From Lingula anatina (Eukaryota > Brachiopoda > Lingulata > Lingulida > Lingulidae), in the NCBI RefSeq assembly GCF_001039355.2, contig NW_019775746.1, forward strand, positions 1,512,524-1,576,523: DNA of 64,000 nt, in the 5' to 3' direction. The position numbers were made by a program, and so were the translations under genes. Below are positions 46,741 through 57,736 of this stretch, in pieces (position 1 is the first letter of the stretch; every line of letters starts with the position of its first letter). The notes under the pieces are model-generated. The model made no database searches. It was not told where the DNA came from and worked only from the letters and a program-made list of their open reading frames with translations.

Positions 46741-48584
46741 CTATTTCTTGCTGCTGACAGGTTCACAGGTTTTACAGAATGCAGTCCTACAAATTTCAAA
46801 ATTTCAACCAATTTAAGAAGAAATCTAGAGGAAAGGTGTACTTTGTATCATTTACTATCATTTTCATTTTTCAATGCTCATTACCGTAATACTTAAACCT
46901 TTTTGATATTCATTTTTAAATAAGACATTCTATAGAAATCCCTCAAAACATTCTTTACTCCTTCAACTAGGTCTAAACACCTTAGAAATATGTTTTACCT
47001 GGTATTTGTAAACCGCGTATATTACTGAAAGACTGACAAGATAAAAGTTAACAAGCTATAATGAACAGCATCTAACTTTGTCCAAGTTCCGGCTTTAAAC
47101 TCCATTTCACCCTTTGCCCGATTCGGCCAGTTTTAGTGTGCTATAATTATATCAAGGGCACAGTTGGAATAAAGAAAAAACCAAGAAATGTAGTTACTGG
47201 GTTCACATATTATTTTAAATGTAATTTGTGTAAATAAGAAATACATACCAAAATTATCAACGAACTCAACGTTCTTCCTTTTTGGTAGTTTAAACCCCTT
47301 GGAATAGGTTGACGTGGACCTACCCTCTGATGTCATGGGCTTCTAAAGTAGTATACAAAATTAAAGTGTGTGCAATACAAACAATTGGTAACAGCCAATA
47401 AGCCCTCCTTGTGGTCAGAGAGTACCGTGGACCATAAATACCTCATCCCGAGTAATACAATGCGTACACAACAATACATGTACGCCACATATCACTACGC
47501 TACGCTACATTACGGTTCAATACAGTAAAATATATACTGTATAATTACGTGCATATTCGTAAAAGTGTTTGCTATACTTATGTAGATTAATTAATGTACA
47601 GGGATGGGTACGCAGAAGCATATATGGCTTCAGTTTGTTTCCTCAGTGAAATGCGCATATCAGAAGAGGTGATGCGGGGCAAAGTGCACTTACTCTCTTT
47701 CAGTGTCATTGTGCTCCTTATATTCAATGCACATTCAATACCTGACCAATTCAATACTGACAAAATGGAAATAAAAATAGGTATCCAATATCTGTCAAAA
47801 CTTGTTTCATATATAATTTGTGCCGTGTTCGTCGATCGGCACATATTCGCCGGCTGCGAATCCGTAGATAAATGGATGTTCTAACGTAGCGTCATGTTCT
47901 CGTCCACATGAATAAAAAGTTTTTTCATACATTGTTTCTGCTTCTCCATAGATCCTTTGTCACTTGACATGACTGTTTTAGTGATTAGGTCTTCCTCGTG
48001 ATAATGTTCCATTTCAGTTGTAGCGAGCACTTAACCGGATGGAGCATCCTCATCAAATTTATACAAGATAATACGGCTATAATATTAGCACGTATGATAA
48101 ATGACTACCAAATCAAAAACAATTAATAACACGATTGAAGCCACACTGCGAGATAATCCCAGAGTTCACAATTAAGATATAAACAAGCAAATCGGATTGC
48201 GGCAAAGCTGAAAAAAATGTACAATTGGGCTTGCCCCCAGCTCGTCTCAATCACAAGTCACGAGTCTTCCCCCACTGAAGTATATTAAATTTGAATATCC
48301 TCCAATTTTTATGTTCTCTAAACTATAAACACATAAGAAACACATAATAATAATAATAATATTATTATAATGGTAATCATACAAAATGAAAATAATAACA
48401 ATAATTTTAATAACATGCCTATTCATAGATCATAATTATATTTGCTGTTGCCGTTTTGGTCAGCATCATCATCGTTTATAATGTTGGGTCATCATCATAG
48501 TCAGACTCGCCTTCTGTTGATCGACGCGAACTGTTTTCTGGCGGCTGCGTCCTGATCGTCGGCATGTTTCTACTGGTCTTGTCG
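46741..48584. other. Intergenic, no gene; degraded tail module near its end
   Basis: AT-rich spacer downstream of gene C. The last part (48430-48584) is homologous to the DNA just after gene A (29270-29433). On the minus strand it encodes a broken HADDQDAA-like segment out of frame, a relic of the C-terminal repeat module. Confidence 0.6.
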
Positions 48585-50700
48585 CTAGTCTAAGTCCAGT
48601 TCCTCTAACTGACCAGCACGTTTTCCAACGAACTGTTGCATTCTTTGTCTAAGTATTTTAAGTCTAGCAACTCTTTCGAAGAACTCTAACAACCGGTTCT
48701 TTTTATTACCAGATGGTGCAACCTGGTCCTCACCAAGGGCGTCAATTGTTTGGCTTTTGCTTTCTTTTTTTTCCTGTGTTGGGCACGATAGTTTTTTTGT
48801 CGCTGCTTCCTGTTCGTCAGCATGTTCATCTACTGGTGTTTGTTTCAATGCTAATTCAAATTCGTTCATCAGGTCAACAACTTTCCTAAATGACTCAATG
48901 TCATGATGATACCGTGCTGATTCTAATCCATCATAAACCACCCCTTTGGATAAATCGGTTACAATATCCTTCGCAAAATCACTTATTTCGTTCATAAAAT
49001 CATCGTCAACCGCTGAATGACCTAGGCTATCTATCGCTGTCTTCCAAAGAGCAAATTCCATCCCAATTTGTGCTAACCCCTTTTCGTCTTTTGCTTTTGT
49101 TTTGGATTTCTTCGAGTCATTATTTGAAAAGGTGTCAACTGCACCCCCGACTGCCCCCATGGCACTGCCCAAGACATTATCTGGTAAGTCGACTACCGCC
49201 TCTCGTCTGGCTCTAAATAAAGCTTGCGAAAACTGATTTGCAAAATTGGGATCCGTTAGATCAAAGCGAATCTCATACGTTTCTTGGATTTCCGTTAGGA
49301 TTGCTTTTGGATTATCAAGGATGGTGTGCAAGATGTCGACAATGTAGTGTACAAATTCTTCATCTAGGAAGTCAATCATGTTGTTTTCTGGTATGAAGTA
49401 GTTTGGGATGCATTTCCTGTGAAGAAAATCAAGCAAAAGATCATAGAAGTCGTAGAAACGTTGCCCCATCTCCTCGTTTGTCCACCTATCCTGTGGAATA
49501 CGCTCGCACAACCAGAAAAGCGTTGTCTTCAGGTGGTAGGAAGAAAGTATGTCGTTTTCTTTCACTCGGTGATTGTGTATCAGTTTTATGATGCGGTAAA
49601 CATGGCGCTGAACTTGATTTAAGGACAAGGCAAGATGACGCTCCGCCAAAACAAAAGAGATCCTCCATTCGGTTCGACTATCTCGATCACCAGGATTGGC
49701 AACTGGTACAAGATGGCATCCAAGTTCTTTCACGGCTTTGATTTGCTCCAGGGTAGGCCAACCACTTTCTCGCTTGCGACACAGCCACTCATCTGCTTCA
49801 CGCGGAAACTGACTCCATGCAAATGACGCAACAAGATCGCCAGCCATAACCAGATTTTGTCCTTTGTAAAAAGAATTGGTTAGTACCTCGTAGGAAATTG
49901 CTGGGCCATGATGTTCGACGTGTATTCCTGCATTTTCCGTTTTTTTTTTCAATGATCCAGGACATGAATACAGGCGTTGCATGAAAACTTGCACACATGT
50001 ATTGCTCAGGTATATACCCCCAAGATCACGTTCCAAAACATCTGGCACTTCAAACAACCAGTGTTGACCCTGAATCTTTAGTTTGGCATAACCGGGGTGA
50101 CAGCCCCGGCCATCTACGAGCAACGCTGCCTCTGTTGATGCTGTCTTTGATTCTCTAAAAGACGTGACTGTAGGGAAAAATGGGGGTAATAGGTCCACCA
50201 TGATATCCGCATCCATTAAATTGGTAGGTGTTGTATCCTCCTTGTGAATCACATAAGGGACCGCAAGACCATCAGCGACACTACCAAGAACCTTCAGCTG
50301 AAAACAACTGGATAAACCTGGCATATCTGGTTTGGTATCCGTGACAATATCTTGAAACCTAATTTTGAGATGCTGCTCAGCATACTTATAAGGATAACCT
50401 TTATAAAATGAAGCATTTGCCTCTATAAACTCATCAAACAGTTTTGCTGAGGTTCCCATGTCCCTACACAATTCATTTATATCCGTTTCACTTGTAAATT
50501 CTGCCGTATTTTTGAACTGTTCAGACAGCTCTGTTAATTTATTTCTGGTAGGGTCTGATCCGTCCCCTAAGATCACTTTGATTAAGCGTTGAAAGCGCTT
50601 CACTGACTCTTTCTCCTGGGGTAGCATATTTGCTAAGTATTTTGAAAAAAATTCCATATTTTCAACTTTTCGTCTAGGTCGTCGATCACTTGATTGTAAT
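48585..50700 (-). CDS. Mab-21/cGAS-like nucleotidyltransferase, gene C (intact large exon)
   Basis: One large exon from the acceptor at 50701-50702 (TTGTAG) to the stop at 48585. The first in-frame Met (50655-50657) gives 690 residues; 15 codons precede it, as in A and B, so a further 5' exon is likely. No intact 23-nt first exon was found; the related block at 51340-51610 has only a degenerate match near 51325. Counting from the Met: LGSVADGL with GS at 125-126, acidic pair in LMDADIMV at 149 and 151, third acidic position in MAGDLVASF at 274. C-terminal signatures LAERHLALSLNQVQRHVY and SSYHLKTTLFWLCERIPQDR match A. The tail has one MGAVGGAVDTFSNNDS unit, one DEHADEQEA...SGNKKNRL module, a basic helix (RLKILRQRMQQFVGKR) and the shared end GKRAGQLEELDLD. 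It lacks the insertion found in A. A nucleic-acid-sensing role is inferred from the family. Confidence 0.9.
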
Positions 50701-50920
50701 CTACAATTAAAATAAAATGAAAATAAGGTGAGGTCAGGCGTAACAGTGACTGTTGCTGTGCCTAAACACTAACATGAGTGTCCTTTGTGGTGCGTGTAAC
50801 TCTTTTAGAGACAATAAATTGGAATATAAGGAGATCCAAAATATCGCCTTCAATGGTTGTCGTACGTGACTTAGAATAGGCAATGTATTTTTGTTTGCTC
50901 TTTATGGCGAAATCAGTTAA

Positions 50921-51260
50921 AGAGATAATGAATCTTCGTATGAGATTTATACTTCACAATAAAAACATTGTAAACAACTCCTAGATATACAATATATTCT
51001 GTTTTACCACAAAAACGCAATTGTAGCTATTATTCTGATATATAAGCTTGTCTTCAGACCACGTGACCTACATTGATGGTTTTACTCTGCTACAATCTCT
51101 AAATAGATTATTACCAAAAACAAAACAAACTTTTTTAGAAAAAAAACAGGGACTTACTTTAAATGTAAAAATGGATTCATTAACCATTGGTATGTATGGA
51201 AACATTGTTGTTTACTCAAGGGAAATTCATTTTTGGTCAAAACGAAGAGTTATTATCCCT
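50921..51260. mobile_element. TTAA-type short element (MITE), second full copy
   Basis: 340 bp in the same orientation as 25606-25944, flanked by TTAA at 50917-50920 and 51261-51264. Ends AGAGATAATGAATCTTCGT and ACGAAGAGTTATTATCCCT. It shares AATAAAAACATTGT, GACCACGTGACCT and AAAATGGATTCATT with the other copy. It sits just upstream of gene C's large exon. Confidence 0.8.
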
Positions 51261-51299
51261 TTAATGAAATGATGTCTCAATGAGGTTGTTCAAAGTTAT

Positions 51300-52660
51300 T
51301 AAAACATGATTTTAACCCTTATTTCCATTTATCAGTCAGTGAAATAGGAAAAAAATCCCGATGGATTATTATTTCGAAAAAAATATTCCATATCAAATGT
51401 CAAGTCTCTCTGTATATAGTATATAGTATGGAAAAAACACCTCCTTTTTTGCAATGTAAATTAATCTTCACATTAATATTTCAGCGCGTGTTTATTGTCT
51501 CCATGACTGCGATTACACGAATTCTTATTTTTATGCAGTGATTCTTTTCAAAATGAAATTTGTAAGCACCTGGATAAATTAACTTTTCTACAGGCGTTCA
51601 CGCACATGTATACTTGTTAAGGCCCGAAGGAGGGTTAAATCGCCTTTAAATCACGTGTTTGAGTTTTGTGCGTGTTTATATTAATCAAAAAGTATCTGAC
51701 ATTAGATGTATAATGTTTTTGGAGGTGTTTTCAGGTAAATTTGTCACCTGAGCATTTGACTAATAAGCTCTGTTAACCAACCTGTAAACGTTTTTGGCTG
51801 TTTCAACAGCTGTGTAGATTGACGAAATTAGAAAATCACTTTCAAGTATTTCTCACTATCTGAGCAACCGATCGTTACGAAAATTGCACTAATTGTTGTT
51901 GGGAATGTGGACTACAGTCTGATGCCAGGGGTTTAAGAGGAAATTGTTTGTTTGTTTGAAAGTTATTGTCTTTTGAAGTGAATAACCCATTGAAATATGG
52001 AGTAGTTTAACGTAAAAGACGATAAAACCAAAAGTAAATAGTTCAAGACAATTACCTGGTACCCGATTGCAGTGCTTTCACCCAGTTTTTTTATAGACCG
52101 TTTGAATCACTTGAATAGCTGTATTGCTTATAGAAAAAATCTCAAATCCGAAAACGGCATTTTCCCCCAAAGCGTCATCCGTTGGGCACTGCACTTAATC
52201 TCTGTCTTTAATTGGCCTTTTGGGGAGTATGTTTTAAATTTTTTATAAAAAAAATGTATAAGCCCAGGGCATTGTTTTTATGCCTTTGGTCGTTTTACTA
52301 CTAGTGGACTTAAATCTAACACACTATTCAATTTTTGTTTTTATTGTTATGTTGTTTAACATAATTTTAAAGTTTTTAAATCTATTAATTTAATAAATGC
52401 ACGCTTTACGGTATATTTATAAGCATTTTTAGATTAATTACGCTAACACTAAACGAAGCACAGCGAGTAATAAACACAATAACATTTACCACGAGTGCGA
52501 TCTCTATAGCCCTACACTTCAAATTATAACTTTGAGATTTGCTTAAATCCCCCCAATTTGATGACACGTGTAACTCAAGTATTCTCATTTATCCCTTATT
52601 CATATCCCTTTTATTGTTACAAAATCGTGAACTTACTCCATCAGGCAAAATCATGTTGTT
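51300..52660. other. Upstream region of gene C, partly duplicated, no gene recognised
   Basis: 51340-51610 resembles 36290-36560 upstream of gene A (shared GTTTATTGTCTCCATGACT, GTGATTCTTTTCA, TTTCTACAGG.GTTCA). From 51610 to 52660 the sequence is AT-rich, with no exon that I can support. Confidence 0.55.
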
Positions 52661-52664
52661 TCAA

Positions 52665-52790
52665 CGTTGAAACAATGTTGGATTCAACGTTGACAAGACG
52701 TTTGATTAACATTGAATTCGAAAGTTGGATCAACGTCAAATAACAACGTTGTATCAACGTCTGATGACAACATTGTATCAACCCCAGTTG
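52665..52790. repeat. Degenerate CAACGTTG-word repeats
   Basis: Repeated palindromic words (CAACGTTG, AACGTTGAAACAATGTTGG, ATCAACGTC, CAACGTTGTATCAACG) over about 125 bp. Such word clusters mark dispersed non-coding elements in many marine invertebrate genomes. The element ends are not clear here. Confidence 0.6.
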
Positions 52791-53191
52791 TTAGACAACA
52801 TTCCTGCATGGAAATAGACGTTTAAATGACCTGAAATGTTTTTAATTTTTATACCAAAACACACGTAAACAATTATTACGTACACTGTAAAAACATCGTT
52901 TAGTGCCTGCTTTGTCTCGTTTTTTCAACGCATTTAGCTCCTCAACACGTTTTGCTCCCAAGCATTTTACACGCTTTTAGCCTGGGCTGGGTTTCCAAAC
53001 AGCCTGTTTTCTCTGATTGTGTGTATTAAATGGTAGAGTTTCTAAAGAGAAAGACGACTTCACTTGTAGAACACACATGTTCAGTTAACACACATGTTCA
53101 GTTAACAGAAGAATCAGAGTGCTCAATAGGGAATAACAGTGCTGCAAGTAAGGGTAGAAAGTTTAATTTCAATAAAATAAATTAGAATTTT

Positions 53192-55076
53192 ATGGCATCT
53201 CATATGTGCAGAACACCTGGAGTAGACATGCTGCCCAACGAAGTGTGCAAATGTGATAATGCTATTAAAGTTATGGATAAATTATTTCAGTTATGCTTGG
53301 ATTCAGGAGAGATTCCCTCAGTATGGCGGAAGGCAATTATTTGCCCTATACCAAAGGACAGTAAATTGGATCAGAGGGTTCCTCTGAATTATAGAGGAAT
53401 TAGTTTATGTTGTTCAGCAAAAATGTACACGAGTCTTTTAAACGATAGATTAACTGAGTTTTTTGACAATAGAAATGATCTAGTAGATGAGCAGAATGGT
53501 TTTCGCAGGGATAGGTCTTGTCAAGATCACATATTTGCCTTGGATTCTATCATAAGAAATAGACTAAATGTTGCATTATCAACCTTTTGTGCTTTCATAG
53601 ACTTTCATAAAGCATTTGATTGCATCGACAGAGATTATTGAGATCTGGTATAGATGGTAAAGTATACGGGGCTATAAGAAACATATATATGCATTTACAG
53701 AAGCTTGTGTTAAGGTAGGAGACATGCAATCTAATTGGTTCAATACTGAATATTGTGTAAGACAAGGTGACAATCTATCACCAATCCCATTTGCCTTATA
53801 TATTGATGACTTAGCGCAAGAGATAAAACGGATCTCGAAAGGTGTTAAAGTAGGAAAAAAATTTGTAGATATATTACTATGTATATGCAGATGATGTGGT
53901 ATTTATTGCCCCTACTGAGGAAAACTTGCAAGCTATGCTTCATAAACTAAGTGAGTGGTCTTATAAATGGAGTTTATTTGTTAACCAAAAGAAAACAAAA
54001 ATCGTACATTTTAGAAAACCAGGTGTCGAAAGTAGTAACTTTCAGTTTAATTGCGGTGGAATGCCACTTGATTATGAAAAGTCTTATAAATATCTTGTAG
54101 TTACCTTAGCAGAGACACTTAATTATAGTACAAATGCAGATGTGATGTCTCATGCTGCAGGTAGGGCACTGGGTTCCATAATGGCTAAGTATAAACATCA
54201 AGGATATATGGGGTATTCCACGTACACAAAGCTTTTTGATTCTTGTGTTAGTCCCATTCTAGAATATGCAGCAGGTGTTTGGGGATATAATGACTATTAG
54301 CAGCTAGATAAAATTCAGTTAAGAGCCGCCAGGGTATTTCTTGGGGTGCACAGATTTACTCCTCTTCTGGCCATAGAAGGAGATATATGTTGGATGAATA
54401 CTAAGTATAAAAGATGGTTGCACCTTATAAGATTGTGGGACAGACATTTGAGCATGAGTGACGATAGGATCACAAAACAAATTTTCATTAGAGATTATGA
54501 CTTGGCAAAAGAGGGTAACATTAATTTGTGTGCTCATGTCTCTTACGTTTTAGCCGTTTGTAAAATGGAGCATTTGTTTAATTATTTAGTTTATTGTGAT
54601 GTTGGCGTTTTAAAGAACATACTATTTAAACAGCAGGAGAGAGCCTGGAAAGAAGCAGTATTAAAAAACCAAAGTTAAGGGTCTATAGAAAACTTAAAGA
54701 AAATTTAGTTGTGGGAAATTATGTTAAGTATAATTTAAAAGCTGCAGAAAGATCGATCATGGTCTTTTTTAGATCAGGGATTCTTCCATTATATGTAGAA
54801 ACGGGCCGCTTTGTTAACAAAAAATTAGATGACAGACTATGTATTCTTTGTAACACAAAAAAAGTAGAGGATGAGTATAATTTTTTATTTGATTGTCCAA
54901 TTTATAAAAATTTAAGGAAAAAATGGTTACGAAAAGTAAAAGTGGATGATCTTATCTTTCATGACCTGGAACAGGTTAAAGAGAGACCTCAAGTGCATTT
55001 AACAGATTTTCATAGAAGCACAGCGAGGTTTCTCTTTAACTGCTTTCAGGTCAGAAAGAAGCTTCTATATAACTAA
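53192..55076 (+). pseudogene. Decayed non-LTR retrotransposon (reverse transcriptase ORF fragment)
   Basis: Consecutive open segments in shifting frames encode a reverse transcriptase. They show the finger region (PNEVCK; WRKAIICPIPK; NYRGISL), motif A (FIDFHKAFDCIDRD), a VRQGDNLSPIPFALYIDDL segment and the catalytic YADDVVF near 53884. Next come the thumb/connection (SKYLVVTL-like, SPILEYAAGVWGY) and a C-terminal Cys motif (CILCNTKKVEDEYNFLFDC). Breaks: stop after motif A at 53639-53641, frameshift before YADD, TAG at 54298-54300 and TAA at 54676-54678. No endonuclease domain is present, so the copy is 5'-truncated. The domain order fits LINE elements of the Jockey/CR1-like kind; the clade is not resolved. 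It cannot be active. Confidence 0.9.
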
Positions 55077-56061
55077 TGTTTGGTAACCGGTGACTTTGTA
55101 AGCCCATAGGGCTGGGGCCGGTTTCACAAAGCAGTAGTTANAGATTGGGCGACAATAGGCGGTCTTTTCGTCTTTGTGTTTCTGATGTAATCTTCGTGTC
55201 ATATGGGAAATGAATCATAGCTTATGCCGACCCCCAAAAAATTCTGGATAAAATGGAACTTTCAACGACCTGAGATGCTTTATGTCCCATTGAGGGTATA
55301 TGTTCAAACAACTGAATGGTAGATTAATTTAATCTTTTCGGATGCAAATCCCCAGTCTGTCTTTTTAATTGCTTGCAAAGTATTATCTATTAATGGAGAC
55401 ACCAGTTTTCTTTTCTTTTTTTTTTTTTTTTTTTTGTCTTCCTCATGTCTTCCCATTTCAGTGGTGCTTATACGCACATTTCCTGCCACAATACCAATAT
55501 AATATAAATAATTCTTGTTATTATTATTTTGGTGTAAAATACCCTTGCTAAAAATACTTTTATCATGATCCTTTGAATGAGTTTAATTGTATTTAAAAGA
55601 AAAATAGTTTCGTAAGAGTTGCAATTTTTAAGATAATTTCATATGCATATACAATAACATGTTCTTAGCTTTGGTTCTTACTTAAATCTGAAAAATAACT
55701 GGCACCCTTAAGTGGTTTGAAATATATTTCAGTAATGGAGTGTGATAACAGATAAGAGTCTTAAAAAGTGAGAGTGCCTTCGTAATCGAAATCCTGCATG
55801 TGCTTGTGCAATCGTTAGATGTGACAGACTATATCTATAATATATTGCATCGTGATAATTCTGGAGTTCAATACTTTGTATATGAACATAAAAATATTTC
55901 GTCAGTCTTTTCCATTCCCTCCACAAACTCAAATATGAATAATCTCAAAGGATAATTTGAATGGCCCTGTTGGTAAAATTTCATCAGAAATTGTAGGTGG
56001 GGTTAGTGAAATAAATTATATATCAAGAAACACAAGAGGCTTGGCTTGAAATGTTTAATAT
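55077..56061. other. Spacer after the retrotransposon, no gene recognised
   Basis: AT-rich, with an undetermined base at 55141 shortly after the retrotransposon and a T run at 55416-55435. Nothing coding was found. Confidence 0.55.
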
Positions 56062-56230
56062 CAGGGGCGGATTTAGGCCGTCTTCTGGGTCTTCTGGAAG
56101 ACGGTCAGATTTTCAGGTTTACATTGATGGGTATCTAATTTTTCATCTGTCGGAAGACGGTCAAAATGTAGGATGGATCAACAAAGATAATTTGGAAGAC
56201 TGTCAGAAAATATCTCTGGATCCGCCCCTG
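56062..56230. mobile_element. CAGGGGCG-ended short element with 5-bp target duplication
   Basis: 169 bp bounded by perfect 11-bp inverted ends CAGGGGCGGAT and ATCCGCCCCTG, and flanked by AATAT at 56057-56061 and 56231-56235. The interior contains three copies of GGAAGAC(G/T)GTCA. Its ends resemble those of the element at 24646-24750, and the target size is the same. A short open frame across it reflects the internal repeat and is not taken as a gene. Confidence 0.8.
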
Positions 56231-57526
56231 AATATCACCTACTAGAAATAGACCCAGATGTCAAACAGCATTTACCGGTCGATGTGCGTAGCTTTCCTTT
56301 CCTTTTCACTGCAGTTGCGTAACAACGTCTATAACGACCCGTCCTTTCGCAATTGTGACCAATGTCAATAATCACGGTGTACCTTATTGATTTCTACAAA
56401 CAGAAACCACATTTGACACCACATTTCATTTTGGACATCACGTTAACGTTGGAGTTGGCGTGTGGTGCTCATAAAAGCTGAGTGGTGCATTTGTTCTCGG
56501 CGTCGTCTTGCCAGTGATATGGAAAGGCACCTTCCGGGACATGACCTTAAGGACAAGATCGACTTTCCGGCTTTCTCCCGTTTCTTCTCTGTGTAATAAA
56601 TGCTTAGGTGGAAACTAACTCATATTTCAATTCAAAAAGACTACTTCAGTCACTAAAAATAGATTCAGTGCAGCGAAATATTATGGTTAGTCCACAATTA
56701 TCTTTACTTTTGTAGATTAACAAACATAAAGCATTTGTCGGAAAAGATGCGCAAGCTGGATATATTGAAATGTTTTTTTTTAATAAGGATATTTCTGCAA
56801 AGTTTGAGTATATTTTTATCAAGTTGTTTAGACCGTGAAGATCAATGACACCCCTCAAGAAAAAACAACAATAACAATAATAAAATAATAATAATAATAA
56901 TAAAAGAAAAAAACATTATTTTACAACCCTGTGTGCGACTTTGCGTTTGAGACCTTATCAAACAGAATACATTTTACACATTATTTACACATATTCCGTG
57001 CTTTTTTAGATAGATTTTGTTAATACCACGTTCAACAACAGATCTACGAATCTTGAAAACTGCAATGTCGGCAACATTGCATGTCCGTTGGTGTGTATGT
57101 AAGTTTTCATTGAGTATGCGCGTCTGTGTGTTAATGTCTGTGTAAGTCTACGACTGTGTATACTCTATGCCCTACGACCGACCCTGGTTAAACGATGCTA
57201 TTGTTTTCTACATTGAAAAAGGATTTAGCCAACTTTGGCTTGTGTACATATCAACGGTAACTAGACGCTAAAAGCCCTCATTATGCACGTTCAATACTGG
57301 TTAAATATTGAAATATGTATTCGAAAGTGATGTATAAAGAGGCGGCTTGCACCGCAAATTTAGTTCATCGTTTTCACAAAGGGGAAGGGGATCAAAAGCG
57401 TCCTCTCCAGTCTTACCCGGCAGCTTCGCGTTTATTCAGCGATTTTTAACGCGGTCATGCACAAGTGAGGGGTCTATTGTATGGCGAAGAATTGTGTATC
57501 ATTAGTTAATATAGTGTTATATATTT
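56231..57526. other. Intergenic, no gene recognised
   Basis: AT-rich, with an (AAT)n-like tract at 56864-56904. No supported exon or RNA gene. Confidence 0.5.
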
Positions 57527-57736
57527 TTATTTTCGGTCATTAAGAGCTTCGATTAACTCTGAAAGAGACGACGTCATATCGTTTCGTGCCACCGATGTAA
57601 CCAGAGCGAGACCATACTGAAGTGGATCAGCTGGAAGAGAAAAGTCGGTGAGTTTTTTTTTAAATGCACTGCTTACCTGGTAGTTTTGGCAGGCATTAAC
57701 ATGGAAGTCCTTTGTGATCATTTTAAATATAGGCAC
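57527..57736 (-). CDS. Possible terminal exon of an unknown minus-strand gene
   Basis: An open segment ending LSELIEALNDRK and a TAA stop at 57527-57529. It could be a continuous exon of up to 69 codons. Alternatively only 57527-57630 may be coding, after an acceptor CTCTTCCAG at 57631-57632, giving DPLQYGLALVTSVARND before that end. Upstream partner exons were not found in the window. The family is unknown, and it may be chance. Confidence 0.2.
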   Translation of the reverse strand: MPIFKMITKDFHVNACQNYQVSSAFKKKLTDFSLPADPLQYGLALVTSVARNDMTSSLSELIEALNDRK

